A stretch of DNA of 64,000 nt, taken from Planctomycetaceae bacterium. Lineage in GTDB: Bacteria > Planctomycetota > Planctomycetia > Pirellulales > Thermoguttaceae. The notes below the pieces were generated by a model. The model saw nothing but the letters and a program-made list of their open reading frames with translations. It did no database searches and had not been told where the DNA came from. The first letter of the stretch is position 1, and every line of letters starts with the position of its first letter. The position numbers and the translations under genes are program-made. Shown piece by piece: positions 19,276-28,764 of this stretch. The stretch spans positions 109,966 to 173,965 of the forward strand of contig JAJFVC010000060.1 in assembly GCA_021372005.1 (NCBI GenBank). The letters run 5' to 3'.

Positions 19276-22200
19276 ATGTTCTCGCACTTCTTCATTGACC
19301 GGCCGATTTTTGCGACTGTCGTGTCGTTGGTCATTGTGTTGACCGGCACGATCGCGCTGTGTTGGCTGCCGATCGCGCAATATCCGCAAATCGCACCGCC
19401 GGCCGTGCAGGTGTCCATTTTCTATCCGGGCGCCAGCGCCCAGGTGATGGCCGACACCGTAGCCGCGCCGATCGAACAGCAGGTCAACGGCGTCGAAAAC
19501 ATGTTGTATATGTCCTCGCAGATGGGCAACGACGGATCCTATACGTTGACCGTCACGTTCGACTTGGGCACCGATCTCGACACGGCGCTGGTCATGGTGC
19601 AAAACCGTGTGATGCTGGCCATGCCGATCTTGCCACTGGAGGTTCAAAGCCAGGGCGTGACGATCAAGAAGAAAATGCCCGATATCCTGCTGATCGTCGA
19701 CTTCTTCTCACCGGACGGACGTTATGACGACCTCTATCTGAGCAACTACGCAACAATCCACGTCAAGGATGAATTGTTGCGTGTCGACGGTGTTTCGGAC
19801 CTCATGCTATTCGGCCAACGTGATTTCAGCATTCGGGCATGGCTCGATCCGCAAAAAATGGCGTCGCTCGGAATCAACGCCAACGACGTCACGACGGCGA
19901 TTCGACGCCAAAACCTGGACCTGCCGGCCGGACGCATCGGTCAACCGCCGATTCACGAGGGTCAAACCTTCGACCTGCCGGTGGACACCCTCGGACGATT
20001 GGACACTCCCGATCAATTCGGCGACATCATCCTCAAGGCCGGCTACGGCCCGCCGATGGCGACTTCAAATCCCAAGGGGCCTCGGCCGATGGCCGGTGGG
20101 CTGCCGATCCCCGGCATCAGCAATCCTTCGCCGAGCACGTTGAGTCTCGCCAGTTTGTTGCATTTGTCGACGCCGACGGGCGCGAAAAAACCGACGCCGC
20201 CGCCCAGCGCCGTCCAGGGTGGCGTCTCGACATCCGGAGGCGCTTCAACCGGGGGCGGCGCCAACGCGACTCCCGTTGGCATGATTCTCAACAACACGGC
20301 CGCCGGGTCCATCGAAGGACTTTCGATCAACGATCAAGAGGCCTTGGTTTCGCCCGGCAACATTTTCACGGCGACCGCCTTGACCGGCTTGCCGCCGACA
20401 TCTTCCGTCGCCGTCGTTCGACTGCGCGATGTCGCTCGTGTCGAAATGGGCGCCCAAAATTACGGCGAGGCGTCCACCTATGACGGACATCCCGCCGTCG
20501 GCATGGCAGTTTTTCAGTTGCCGGGCACCAATGCCTTGGACGTCGCCGAACGCGTGCGGGCCAAAATGCGGGAGCTCAAGAGCCGATTCCCCGAAGGTAT
20601 CGAGTACGAAATCGGCTACGACACGACGCCCTTCATTCGTGAATCGGTCAATGACGTATTTCGCACGCTCTGGGAGGCCGCGTTGCTGGTCGGCGTCGTT
20701 GTGATGCTTTTCCTGCAAAGCTGGCGATCCGTGCTGATTCCAATGATCGCCGTGCCGGTGGCCATCATCGGCACGTTCACCGTGATGGCCGCCGTGGGAT
20801 TCAGCCTCAACAACATTTCGCTGTTCGGATTGGTGTTGGCCATCGGCATCGTCGTCGACGACGCGATCGTCGTGGTCGAAAACGTCGAACGATGGCTCGA
20901 TCAAGGGCTTTCGCCTCACGAGGCCACCTACAAGGCCATGGACGAAGTGACCGGACCGGTCGTGGCCGTGGCCGTGGTGTTATGCGCAGTATTCATTCCG
21001 TGCGCCATGATCACCGGAATCACGGGCAGCTTTTTTCGACAATTCGCCGTGACGATCGCCGCATCGACGCTTTTTTCAGCCGTTAATTCACTGACCCTCA
21101 GCCCGGCGTTGGCCGCGATTCTGTTGCGGCCTCGACACAACGCACGGCGCGACCCAATCACGTGGCTGCTCGACGTCTCGCTGGGCTGGTTTTTTCGGCT
21201 TTTCAACACTACGTTTCAACAATGCACCAATGGCTACGCCTGGTTGGTGGGCCGGTTGCTGCGGATTAACCTATTGGTGTTGATCGGCTATGGCGGTCTG
21301 CTGATTTTGACGTACACAACCTTTCGCGCCGCGCCGCAGGGATTCGTGCCCGAACAGGATCAGGGCCGCATCATCGCCAACGTGCAATTACCCGACGCTG
21401 CGTCGCTGCAACGCACCCGCGAGGTGTTGGCCCGCGTCTCGTCCATCGCGCAAAAGACCAACGGCGTAGCCCACGTGATTACCGTGGCTGGCTATTCGTT
21501 CCTTCAATCGGCCAACGGCTCGAACTTCGGATCCGTGTTCCTCGTGCTCGATCCCTTTGAAAAACGCCGGTCGCCCAAGCTGACCGCCGACGCGATCATG
21601 GCTCAACTGCGAAAAAAGTGGAACGCCGAGATCCACGACGCCCAGGTGCTGGCGTTCGGCGCGCCGCCGATTCCGGGTTTGAGCGTCGCCGGCGGATTCA
21701 AACTGATGGTCGAGGACCGCAGCGGATTGGGGCTCGATATACTCGACACACAGACGGAACGATTGATCGATCGCCTCAAAAACCAGCCGGACCTACTGGG
21801 CGTGTCCTCCCAATTTCGGTCGAACACGCCGCAACTCTACTTGGACGTCGACCGCACGAAGGTCCGATCGGTCGGCGTGACGATCGGCGACTTCAACGAC
21901 ACGCTGCAAGTTTATCTAGGTTCGTTGTACGTCAACAATTTCAACGCCTTCGGACGTCACTGGCAGGTGAACATCCAGGCGGACGGCAAATACCGCAACC
22001 ACACCGACGCCTTCCAGTTGCTAAAGGTCCGCAACGATCTCCACGAAATGGTCCCGGTCGGCGCATTAGCCACGCCGCGCGAAATCGGCGGTCCCGTGTT
22101 CATCAATCGCTACAACCTCTACACGGCCGCGGCCATCAACGGCGGCATCCGGCCAGGCAGCAGTTCGGGCGAGGCCATCCACACCATCAATCGTCTGGCC

Positions 22201-22974
22201 GACGAGACGTTGCCGCTGTGCATGAACAAGGAGTGGACCGAACTGATGTTCATGCAGATTCGCGCCGGCAACACCGCGATGTACGTTTTCGCGCTGGCCG
22301 TGATTTGCGTTTTCCTCGCTTTGGCGGCCTTATACGAAAGTTGGTCGCTGCCGATGGCCGTGATCCTCGTCGTGCCGCTGTGCTTGCTTTGTTCAGTCGT
22401 CGGGGTGCTGAACAATCATATGGCCGTAAATATTTTCGTCCAGATCGGCTTGGTCGTCCTGGTCGGCTTGGCCTGCAAAAACTCCATTCTGATCGTTGAG
22501 TTCGCCAAACGGCTGCGTGAAGAAGGACGGCCGCGTTGGGAAGCCGCCTGCGAGGCGTCTCGATTACGGCTGCGGCCGATTTTAATGACCTCGTTGGCCT
22601 TCATTCTCGGCGTCGTGCCGCTGGTGATCGCCCACGGAGCCGGCGCTGAAATGCGATGTTCGTTGGGCACGGCTGTCTTCAGCGGCATGGTGGGCGTCAC
22701 GTTGTTCGGCGTTTTTTTGACGCCCGTGTTTTTCTACGTCATCAACGGGTTGGGCGAAACCCGCCTGTTTAAGGCCCGCGCAACGCAATGGCTCGGCGCC
22801 GTGCTGTTGTGCATGGGTCTGGGACTTGGAATCGGTTTGATCTTGGCGAAGCTCGGTTGGTTGGGGCTCGACTGGGCGTTGACCTTCGGCGCGGCCGCGG
22901 GAATCGTCGCCGGCCTGGGACTTCAGACATTCCATCGTCGCACCGCCGCAAGAAGACAAGGCACCCCGTCATGA
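19276..22974 (+). CDS. RND efflux pump, HAE1 family, enlarged (pump 1)
   Basis: Inner-membrane proton-driven drug/hydrophobe exporter of the AcrB/MexB type. It starts at MFSHFFIDRPIFATVVSLV. The transmembrane motif GIVVDDAIVVVENVER (TM4 acidic pair) and LRLRPILMTSLAFILGVVPL are intact. At 1232 residues it is nearly 200 longer than typical. About 120 extra Pro/Gly/Ser/Thr-rich residues (256-377) sit between FGDIILKAG and VVRLRDVARV, and a C-terminal extension (about 1160-1232) adds two hydrophobic segments, suggesting 14 instead of 12 membrane spans. It overlaps pump 2 by ATGA, implying translational coupling. Confidence 0.95.
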   Translation: MFSHFFIDRPIFATVVSLVIVLTGTIALCWLPIAQYPQIAPPAVQVSIFYPGASAQVMADTVAAPIEQQVNGVENMLYMSSQMGNDGSYTLTVTFDLGTDLDTALVMVQNRVMLAMPILPLEVQSQGVTIKKKMPDILLIVDFFSPDGRYDDLYLSNYATIHVKDELLRVDGVSDLMLFGQRDFSIRAWLDPQKMASLGINANDVTTAIRRQNLDLPAGRIGQPPIHEGQTFDLPVDTLGRLDTPDQFGDIILKAGYGPPMATSNPKGPRPMAGGLPIPGISNPSPSTLSLASLLHLSTPTGAKKPTPPPSAVQGGVSTSGGASTGGGANATPVGMILNNTAAGSIEGLSINDQEALVSPGNIFTATALTGLPPTSSVAVVRLRDVARVEMGAQNYGEASTYDGHPAVGMAVFQLPGTNALDVAERVRAKMRELKSRFPEGIEYEIGYDTTPFIRESVNDVFRTLWEAALLVGVVVMLFLQSWRSVLIPMIAVPVAIIGTFTVMAAVGFSLNNISLFGLVLAIGIVVDDAIVVVENVERWLDQGLSPHEATYKAMDEVTGPVVAVAVVLCAVFIPCAMITGITGSFFRQFAVTIAASTLFSAVNSLTLSPALAAILLRPRHNARRDPITWLLDVSLGWFFRLFNTTFQQCTNGYAWLVGRLLRINLLVLIGYGGLLILTYTTFRAAPQGFVPEQDQGRIIANVQLPDAASLQRTREVLARVSSIAQKTNGVAHVITVAGYSFLQSANGSNFGSVFLVLDPFEKRRSPKLTADAIMAQLRKKWNAEIHDAQVLAFGAPPIPGLSVAGGFKLMVEDRSGLGLDILDTQTERLIDRLKNQPDLLGVSSQFRSNTPQLYLDVDRTKVRSVGVTIGDFNDTLQVYLGSLYVNNFNAFGRHWQVNIQADGKYRNHTDAFQLLKVRNDLHEMVPVGALATPREIGGPVFINRYNLYTAAAINGGIRPGSSSGEAIHTINRLADETLPLCMNKEWTELMFMQIRAGNTAMYVFALAVICVFLALAALYESWSLPMAVILVVPLCLLCSVVGVLNNHMAVNIFVQIGLVVLVGLACKNSILIVEFAKRLREEGRPRWEAACEASRLRLRPILMTSLAFILGVVPLVIAHGAGAEMRCSLGTAVFSGMVGVTLFGVFLTPVFFYVINGLGETRLFKARATQWLGAVLLCMGLGLGIGLILAKLGWLGLDWALTFGAAAGIVAGLGLQTFHRRTAARRQGTPS

Positions 22975-25900
22975 TTTCTCATTTTTTCATCGATCGTCCG
23001 ATCTTCGCCACCGTGCTGTCGATCGTGTTCGTGTTGGCCGGCGGCGTGGCGGTGTTTACCTTGCCCGTAGCCCAATACCCCGAGGTGACGCCGCCCACGG
23101 TGTTAGTGACGGCGTTTTATCCCGGCGCCAATTCCGAAACGGTCCGCGACACCGTCGCCGCGCCGATTGAAGAACAGGTCAGCGGCGTCGAGGGCATGAT
23201 GTACATGTCCTCTCAAGCCACCAATGACGGCACCTACCGACTGACTGTCACCTTCAAGCTGGGCACAAACTCCGACATGGCGCAAGTGCTGGTCCAAAAT
23301 CGCGTCTCGCTGGCACTGCCGGTTATTCCGCAACTCGTCCAAAACGAAGGCATCTCCGTCAAAAAAGTATCGCCGAACACGTTAATGATCGTCAATCTGA
23401 TCTCGCCTGACGGCCGGTATGACGACATCTTTCTAAGCAACTATGCAACGATCTATCTGCGCGACGAGTTGGGACGGCTGCCCGGCGTGGCCGACGTCAC
23501 CTATTTCGGCCAACGCGATTACAGTTTGCGGGCATGGCTTGACCCTGACCGGTTAGCCGTATTGAACCTTTCGGCCGACGACGTTGTGACAGCCATCTCG
23601 CAACAAAACCTGCAAGTCGCGGCCGGACAAATCGGACAAGAGCCCGTCCCCAAAGGACAACAATTCCAGTTGACCATCAACACGTTGGGCCGACTGGTCA
23701 ACCCGGAACAGTTCGCCGACATCATCGTCAAAGCCGGCTCGGGCAATCCCGTGTCGTACGATCTGCAATCGATCGCCTCGGGCCAATCGACGTCGGACGC
23801 GACCGCAAGTCAACCGAGCGGCAATTCCTCGCAATCCACGTCGACCGGCATCGTCCGCCTGCGCGACGTGGCCCACGTGGTGCTCGGCTCACAACAGTAC
23901 GACCAATCGTGCACGCTCGACGGGAAGCCCTCGGTGGCGTTGAACATCTTCCAATTGCCCGGCTCAAACGCCTTGGCGACCGCGAGAGAAGTGTATGCGA
24001 AGATGGCGGAACTCAAAAAACGGTTCCCCGACGGATTGGATTACAAAATCGTCTACGACACAACACCGTTCGTGCGGGAATCGATTGGCGAGGTTTTCAA
24101 GACGCTGCGCGATGCAATCATTTTGGTCGCGTTGGTAATGTTGGCCTTTTTACAGAGTTGGCGCGCCGCGATCATTCCGCTGGTCGCCGTCCCGGTGGCC
24201 ATCATCGGCACATTCGCCGCGATGGCCGCCATGGGATTCTCGCTCAACAATCTGTCGCTGTTCGGACTGGTGCTGGCCATCGGTATCGTCGTGGACGACG
24301 CGATCGTAGTGGTTGAAAACATCGAGCGTTGGCTGGACGAGGGCATGTCGCCCCGCGACGCGGCCCGCAAAGCGATGGACGAAGTGACGGGCCCGGTGAT
24401 CGCCGTGGCGCTGGTGTTGTTCGCCGTGTTCATTCCGGCGGCATTTTTAGGCGGCGTCAGCGGCCAATTTTTCCGGCAGTTCGCTGTGACGATCGCCGTG
24501 TCGACGATGATTTCCGCTTTCAACTCGTTGACGTTCAGCCCGGCGTTGGCGGCCATCTTGCTGCGTCCGCGCTCTGGACGACGCGATCCGCTCACTTGGC
24601 TGCTCGACGTGCTGCTGGGTTGGTTCTTCCGGCTATTCAACCAAACCTTCAACGTCGGCACGTCCATGTACGTGCGAATGGTCGGTGGACTGATCCGCAT
24701 CAGCCTGTTGACGATGGTGGTGTACGCCGGGCTGTTGGGCGTCACCTATTGGCAATTCAATCGCACCCCGACCGGCTTTATTCCGCGGCAAGACAAAGGC
24801 TACCTGCTGCTGAACGTCCAATTGCCCGACGCCGCCTCGGTCGAACGGACTCGCAAGGTCATGGCTCGAATCGACAAAATCGTCCAAGACACCAAGGGCG
24901 TCGCCCACACGGTGGGCATTTCAGGTCAATCGTTGATCCTGGGCGCCAACGCTCCCAATCTCGGCTCGATGTACGTCATGCTCGACGAGTTCGACAAGCG
25001 GCGCGCCACAGACTGCTCGGCCGACGCGGTGGCCGCCGTCATCCGCCAACGTTGCGAAAAGGAAGTCAGCGGAGCGTTGATCACAGCCTTCGGCGCGCCA
25101 CCGATCGACGGACTTGGCACGACCGGCGGTTTCAAATTGATCGTCGAGGACCGCGGCGACCTCGGCCTCGGCGAATTGCAGCGCGTCGGCGACCAAATCG
25201 TCGCCCAAGGCAATCGAACGCCGGGTCTGACCGGCCTGTTCAATATCTCTCGAGCCAATACGCCTTGGCTCTTTTTGGAAATCGATCGAACCAAGTGCAT
25301 GTCGCTCGGCGTGCAGGTGAGCGATCTGTTCGACACGCTTCAGGTCTATCTCGGATCCTACTACGTCAACAACTTCAACCAATTCGGGCGCATTTGGCAG
25401 GTGAACGTTCAGGCTGATCAGGAGTTTCGCAAAAAAGTGCCTGATATCATGCAACTTCAGGTGCGCAACCGCGACGGTCAAATGATCCGCCTCGGCGCAA
25501 TGATGGACGTGCGCGACACCAGTGGGCCGGTTGTCGTTATGCGGTACAACATGTATTCGTCCACCGCGATCACGGGCGATTCCTTGCCAGGCGTCAGTTC
25601 GGGCCAAGCGATCGATATGATGCAGGAGATCGCCCGGCAAAATCTGCCGCCCTCGATGGCCTCCAGTTGGACGGAGTTGACCTTCCTGCAACTCGATGCC
25701 GGCAACGCTGCGTTGTATGTGTTCGCATTGGGCGTCGTTTTCGTTTTTCTAGTGCTGGCGGCCCAATACGAAAGTTGGTCGCTGCCGCTGGCCGTTATTC
25801 TGGTCGTGCCGATGTGCCTGCTTTGTTCCATCACCGGCGTGGCCATGATGGGCATGGACATGAACATCTTTACGCAAATTGGGTTTGTCGTCCTGGTCGG

Positions 25901-26231
25901 CTTGGCCGGAAAAAACGCTATTTTGATCGTCGAATTCGCCAAACAACAGGAAGAAGAAGGCAAACCACTCCGCGAAGCGGCGCTCGAAGCCAGCCGATTG
26001 CGGCTGCGGCCCATTCTGATGACCTCGTTGGCGTTTATCTTTGGCGTGCTGCCGCTAGTGATCGCCGAGGGGGCCGGCGCCGAAATGCGACGCGCCTTGG
26101 GACTGGCCGTCTTTAGCGGCATGATCGGCGTAACGTTGTTCGGAATCTTCCTGGCCCCCGTGTTTTTCTTTGTTATTCGATCGTTGGCCGGACCGTCAAA
26201 AAACATCCATCCGCCGACCACCAAAGGTTAA
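22971..26231 (+). CDS. RND efflux pump, HAE1 family (pump 2)
   Basis: Second AcrB-type pump, 1086 residues, starting at ATG 22971 inside the stop of pump 1 (ATGA overlap). It begins MISHFFIDRPIFATVLSIV and has GIVVDDAIVVVENIER and LRLRPILMTSLAFIFGVLPL. A smaller Ser/Thr/Gln-rich insertion (about 254-292) is at the same site as in pump 1. It lacks the C-terminal membrane extension. Two different pumps from one message could form heteromeric trimers as in MdtBC, or act separately; the sequence cannot decide. Confidence 0.95.
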   Translation: MISHFFIDRPIFATVLSIVFVLAGGVAVFTLPVAQYPEVTPPTVLVTAFYPGANSETVRDTVAAPIEEQVSGVEGMMYMSSQATNDGTYRLTVTFKLGTNSDMAQVLVQNRVSLALPVIPQLVQNEGISVKKVSPNTLMIVNLISPDGRYDDIFLSNYATIYLRDELGRLPGVADVTYFGQRDYSLRAWLDPDRLAVLNLSADDVVTAISQQNLQVAAGQIGQEPVPKGQQFQLTINTLGRLVNPEQFADIIVKAGSGNPVSYDLQSIASGQSTSDATASQPSGNSSQSTSTGIVRLRDVAHVVLGSQQYDQSCTLDGKPSVALNIFQLPGSNALATAREVYAKMAELKKRFPDGLDYKIVYDTTPFVRESIGEVFKTLRDAIILVALVMLAFLQSWRAAIIPLVAVPVAIIGTFAAMAAMGFSLNNLSLFGLVLAIGIVVDDAIVVVENIERWLDEGMSPRDAARKAMDEVTGPVIAVALVLFAVFIPAAFLGGVSGQFFRQFAVTIAVSTMISAFNSLTFSPALAAILLRPRSGRRDPLTWLLDVLLGWFFRLFNQTFNVGTSMYVRMVGGLIRISLLTMVVYAGLLGVTYWQFNRTPTGFIPRQDKGYLLLNVQLPDAASVERTRKVMARIDKIVQDTKGVAHTVGISGQSLILGANAPNLGSMYVMLDEFDKRRATDCSADAVAAVIRQRCEKEVSGALITAFGAPPIDGLGTTGGFKLIVEDRGDLGLGELQRVGDQIVAQGNRTPGLTGLFNISRANTPWLFLEIDRTKCMSLGVQVSDLFDTLQVYLGSYYVNNFNQFGRIWQVNVQADQEFRKKVPDIMQLQVRNRDGQMIRLGAMMDVRDTSGPVVVMRYNMYSSTAITGDSLPGVSSGQAIDMMQEIARQNLPPSMASSWTELTFLQLDAGNAALYVFALGVVFVFLVLAAQYESWSLPLAVILVVPMCLLCSITGVAMMGMDMNIFTQIGFVVLVGLAGKNAILIVEFAKQQEEEGKPLREAALEASRLRLRPILMTSLAFIFGVLPLVIAEGAGAEMRRALGLAVFSGMIGVTLFGIFLAPVFFFVIRSLAGPSKNIHPPTTKG

Positions 26232-26256
26232 CCGCGGCCGAGTCCTCGCAAAACCG

Positions 26257-26285
26257 TTGCGAGACCGCGTCCCAACTACTATACT
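26257..26285 (+). promoter_or_regulatory. Promoter for a leaderless LarA-like transcript
   Basis: TTGCGA and TATACT are 17 bases apart. The -10 box ends 7 bases before ATG 26293, so transcription should begin at or next to the start codon. Confidence 0.5.
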
Positions 26286-26292
26286 GAGGCCG

Positions 26293-27612
26293 ATGTTCGC
26301 CTACCGACGCCGACGATTTTTTCGCCGCACAAAATGGCTTCGAGCGATGGTTCCCCGCGTTTTTCGCGTCCGGCAGATTTTTGACTGCCCACGCATCCAA
26401 AACGTTGCGGACGAAGTGCAACGGCAACTGACTGCCTTGGAGTTGAGTCGGCAGATTCGCCCGGGCCATCGCGTGGCGGTGGCGGTCGGAAGCCGAGGCA
26501 TCGCCAACCTGGTTGTTCTTGTTCGAGCGATTGTCGACCACCTGCGGCAACTCGGCGCCGAACCGTTTCTCGTGCCGGCCATGGGCAGCCACGGGGGTGG
26601 AACCGCCGAGGGTCAGCAAAAGTTGTTGGAATCGTACGGGCTGACGTTTTCGGCCGTAGGCTGTCCGATTCTTTCCAGTCTGGAAACATTGGTCGTGGGC
26701 CACGCCGCCCAAGGATTTCCGATCCATTTCGATCGTTTGGCGTTCGAGTCAAACCATGTCGTGGTGCTCAATCGCATCAAGCCGCACACTGGTTTTTGCG
26801 GTCCGATCGAAAGTGGGTTGATGAAGATGCTGCTGATCGGACTCGGCAAGTGCGAAGGCGCGGCCATTTACCACCGAGCGATTCAGACCCATAGCTTTAC
26901 TGAAATTATCCGAGGCGCGGCGGCCGAGGTGCTACGATGCTGTCCGATCCGAGCGGGCCTCGCGGTCATCGAAAACGCCTACGACCAGACCGCGAAGATC
27001 GAAGCCGTGCGGTCCGAGGATTTTGAGTCCCGTGAGCCGCAACTGTTGGCGTTGGCTAAACAATGGATGCCGCGGCTTCCGTTCCGCGAGGTCGATTTGT
27101 TGCTGATTGATCGGATCGGCAAAGATCTGAGCGGTACGGGTCTCGACCCGAACGTCGTGGGCCGAAAGTTCAACGACCACCAAGCCGCAGCGGACGAATG
27201 GCCGAAAGTGCGGCGAATCGCCGTCCGCGGACTCACCGAAGCGACGCATGGCAACGCTCTCGGGTTGGGGATGACCGAGTTCTGCCGTTCTTCCGTGTTG
27301 CGTGAGACGGATTTTGCCGCCACACGACTGAATGCGTTGGTCTCCGGCCATCTCAGCGCCGCCATGATCCCGCTGGACTACGAAAATGACCGGGACATGT
27401 TGACGACCGCCCTGGGGACCATCGGACTGGTGAAGCCGCCCAACGCCAAGTTCGTATGGATCGCCGACACGCTCCATCTTGGCGAAGTGGAATGCTCCGA
27501 AATCTACTGGGCGGAGGCTCGTCGCCGCGAGGATTTGGATATTCTCACCCCTCCGCGCGAGTTGTCTTTCGACACATCCGGCAACTTACCCGTATTTGCG
27601 GATATGGTATGA
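26293..27612 (+). CDS. Lactate-racemase-like (LarA N-domain/DUF2088) protein
   Basis: Protein of 439 residues from ATG 26293, supported by a promoter that places the transcript start there; ATG 26347 (MVPRVFRVRQIFD, 421 residues) is the alternative where conservation seems to begin. It carries GSHGGGTAEGQQKLL and NRIKPHTGFCGPIESGLMKM followed by LIGLGKCEGA. I associate this pattern with LarA-like proteins, which in lactate racemase bind a nickel-pincer cofactor. The substrate is unknown and I do not claim racemase activity. It ends 7 bases before the AmmeMemoRadiSam radical SAM gene, so the three genes to 30189 probably form one operon. Confidence 0.75.
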   Translation: MFAYRRRRFFRRTKWLRAMVPRVFRVRQIFDCPRIQNVADEVQRQLTALELSRQIRPGHRVAVAVGSRGIANLVVLVRAIVDHLRQLGAEPFLVPAMGSHGGGTAEGQQKLLESYGLTFSAVGCPILSSLETLVVGHAAQGFPIHFDRLAFESNHVVVLNRIKPHTGFCGPIESGLMKMLLIGLGKCEGAAIYHRAIQTHSFTEIIRGAAAEVLRCCPIRAGLAVIENAYDQTAKIEAVRSEDFESREPQLLALAKQWMPRLPFREVDLLLIDRIGKDLSGTGLDPNVVGRKFNDHQAAADEWPKVRRIAVRGLTEATHGNALGLGMTEFCRSSVLRETDFAATRLNALVSGHLSAAMIPLDYENDRDMLTTALGTIGLVKPPNAKFVWIADTLHLGEVECSEIYWAEARRREDLDILTPPRELSFDTSGNLPVFADMV

Positions 27613-27619
27613 TAACAAT

Positions 27620-28672
27620 ATGTGGTGGCATGCTTCGGAGGACGGCCGTCGGCTGATCTGCGATCTTTGCCCCCGACATTGCAGCCTGGGGCCTGGAGAA
27701 CGAGGATTTTGTTTTGTTCGTGAACATCGCGACGGACGAATCCTTTTAACCACCTACGGCCGCAACACCGGATTGTGCATCGATCCGATCGAAAAAAAAC
27801 CGCTGCATCATTTCTACCCCGGCACCTCCACGTTGTCGTTTGGCACGCCCGGCTGCAACTTGGGCTGCATTTTTTGCCAAAATTGGACGTTGTCGCGATC
27901 GCGCAATGTGGAAGCAGCCTGTCGACCTGCGACCCCAAGAGCGATTGCCGCGGCCGCCCAACAATACGACTGCCGTAGCGTCGCCTTCACCTACAACGAT
28001 CCCATCATTTGGGCGGAGTATGCGATCGACACCGCGCGAGAATGCCGCGCCGTGGGCGTGCAAAGTGTAGCGGTCACGTCGGGCTACATTTCGGCCGTCG
28101 CTCGAGCCGAATTCTTCGAGCCGATCCAAGCGGCCAACGTGGACCTCAAGGGTTTTTCCGATTCGTTTTACCGGCAATATTGCGGCGGACGGCTGCAGCC
28201 GGTGCTCGATACGCTTTCCTGGCTTGTCCACCAGAGTTCCGTTTGGGTGGAGATCACCAATCTGGTGATTCCCGAGGCCAACGATTCGCCGGAGATGATC
28301 CGTCCGATGTGCCGATGGATTGTTTCGGAACTGGGGCCGGACGTTCCGCTGCATTTCTCGGCGTTTCATCCCGATTTTCAAATGACCGACCACTCGCCAA
28401 CGCCGGCCGCGACGCTTCGGGCGGCTTACGACATTGCCCGTGACGCCGGCCTGCATTACATCTATACGGGCAACGTCGTCGATCCCGAACGTCAGAACAC
28501 CTATTGTCCGGGTTGTGGCCAAGCGGTGATTTGTCGCGCGGGTTATTCCATACAATCCTTCGACCTCCGAAACGGCCGATGCATGCACTGCAAAACGCCG
28601 ATTGCGGGCCGATTCGATGAAACCGCAGGTCGATGGGGCGAACAACGAAGGATCGTCGAGCTAGAAAATTGA
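27620..28672 (+). CDS. amrS: AmmeMemoRadiSam system radical SAM enzyme
   Basis: Radical SAM enzyme of the conserved AMMECR1-Memo-radical SAM trio, whose pathway role is unsettled to my knowledge. Start ATG 27620 (MWWHASEDGRRLICDLCPRH) gives 350 residues. The N-terminal CDLCPRHC is followed by the cluster motif CNLGCIFCQNW near residues 75-85, LKGFSDSFYRQYCGG, and a C-terminal zinc-ribbon-like pair (CPGCGQ...CMHCKT). It sits between the LarA-like gene and the AMMECR1-Memo fusion. Confidence 0.93.
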   Translation: MWWHASEDGRRLICDLCPRHCSLGPGERGFCFVREHRDGRILLTTYGRNTGLCIDPIEKKPLHHFYPGTSTLSFGTPGCNLGCIFCQNWTLSRSRNVEAACRPATPRAIAAAAQQYDCRSVAFTYNDPIIWAEYAIDTARECRAVGVQSVAVTSGYISAVARAEFFEPIQAANVDLKGFSDSFYRQYCGGRLQPVLDTLSWLVHQSSVWVEITNLVIPEANDSPEMIRPMCRWIVSELGPDVPLHFSAFHPDFQMTDHSPTPAATLRAAYDIARDAGLHYIYTGNVVDPERQNTYCPGCGQAVICRAGYSIQSFDLRNGRCMHCKTPIAGRFDETAGRWGEQRRIVELEN

Positions 28673-28764
28673 AGGGCCATCCGTCATGGCGAACGGAACA
28701 TCCCGTCCATTCCGCGACCATGCTCGCCGTTGGTTCGCCCCGCAAGATTTTCAGGAGGTGCGCA

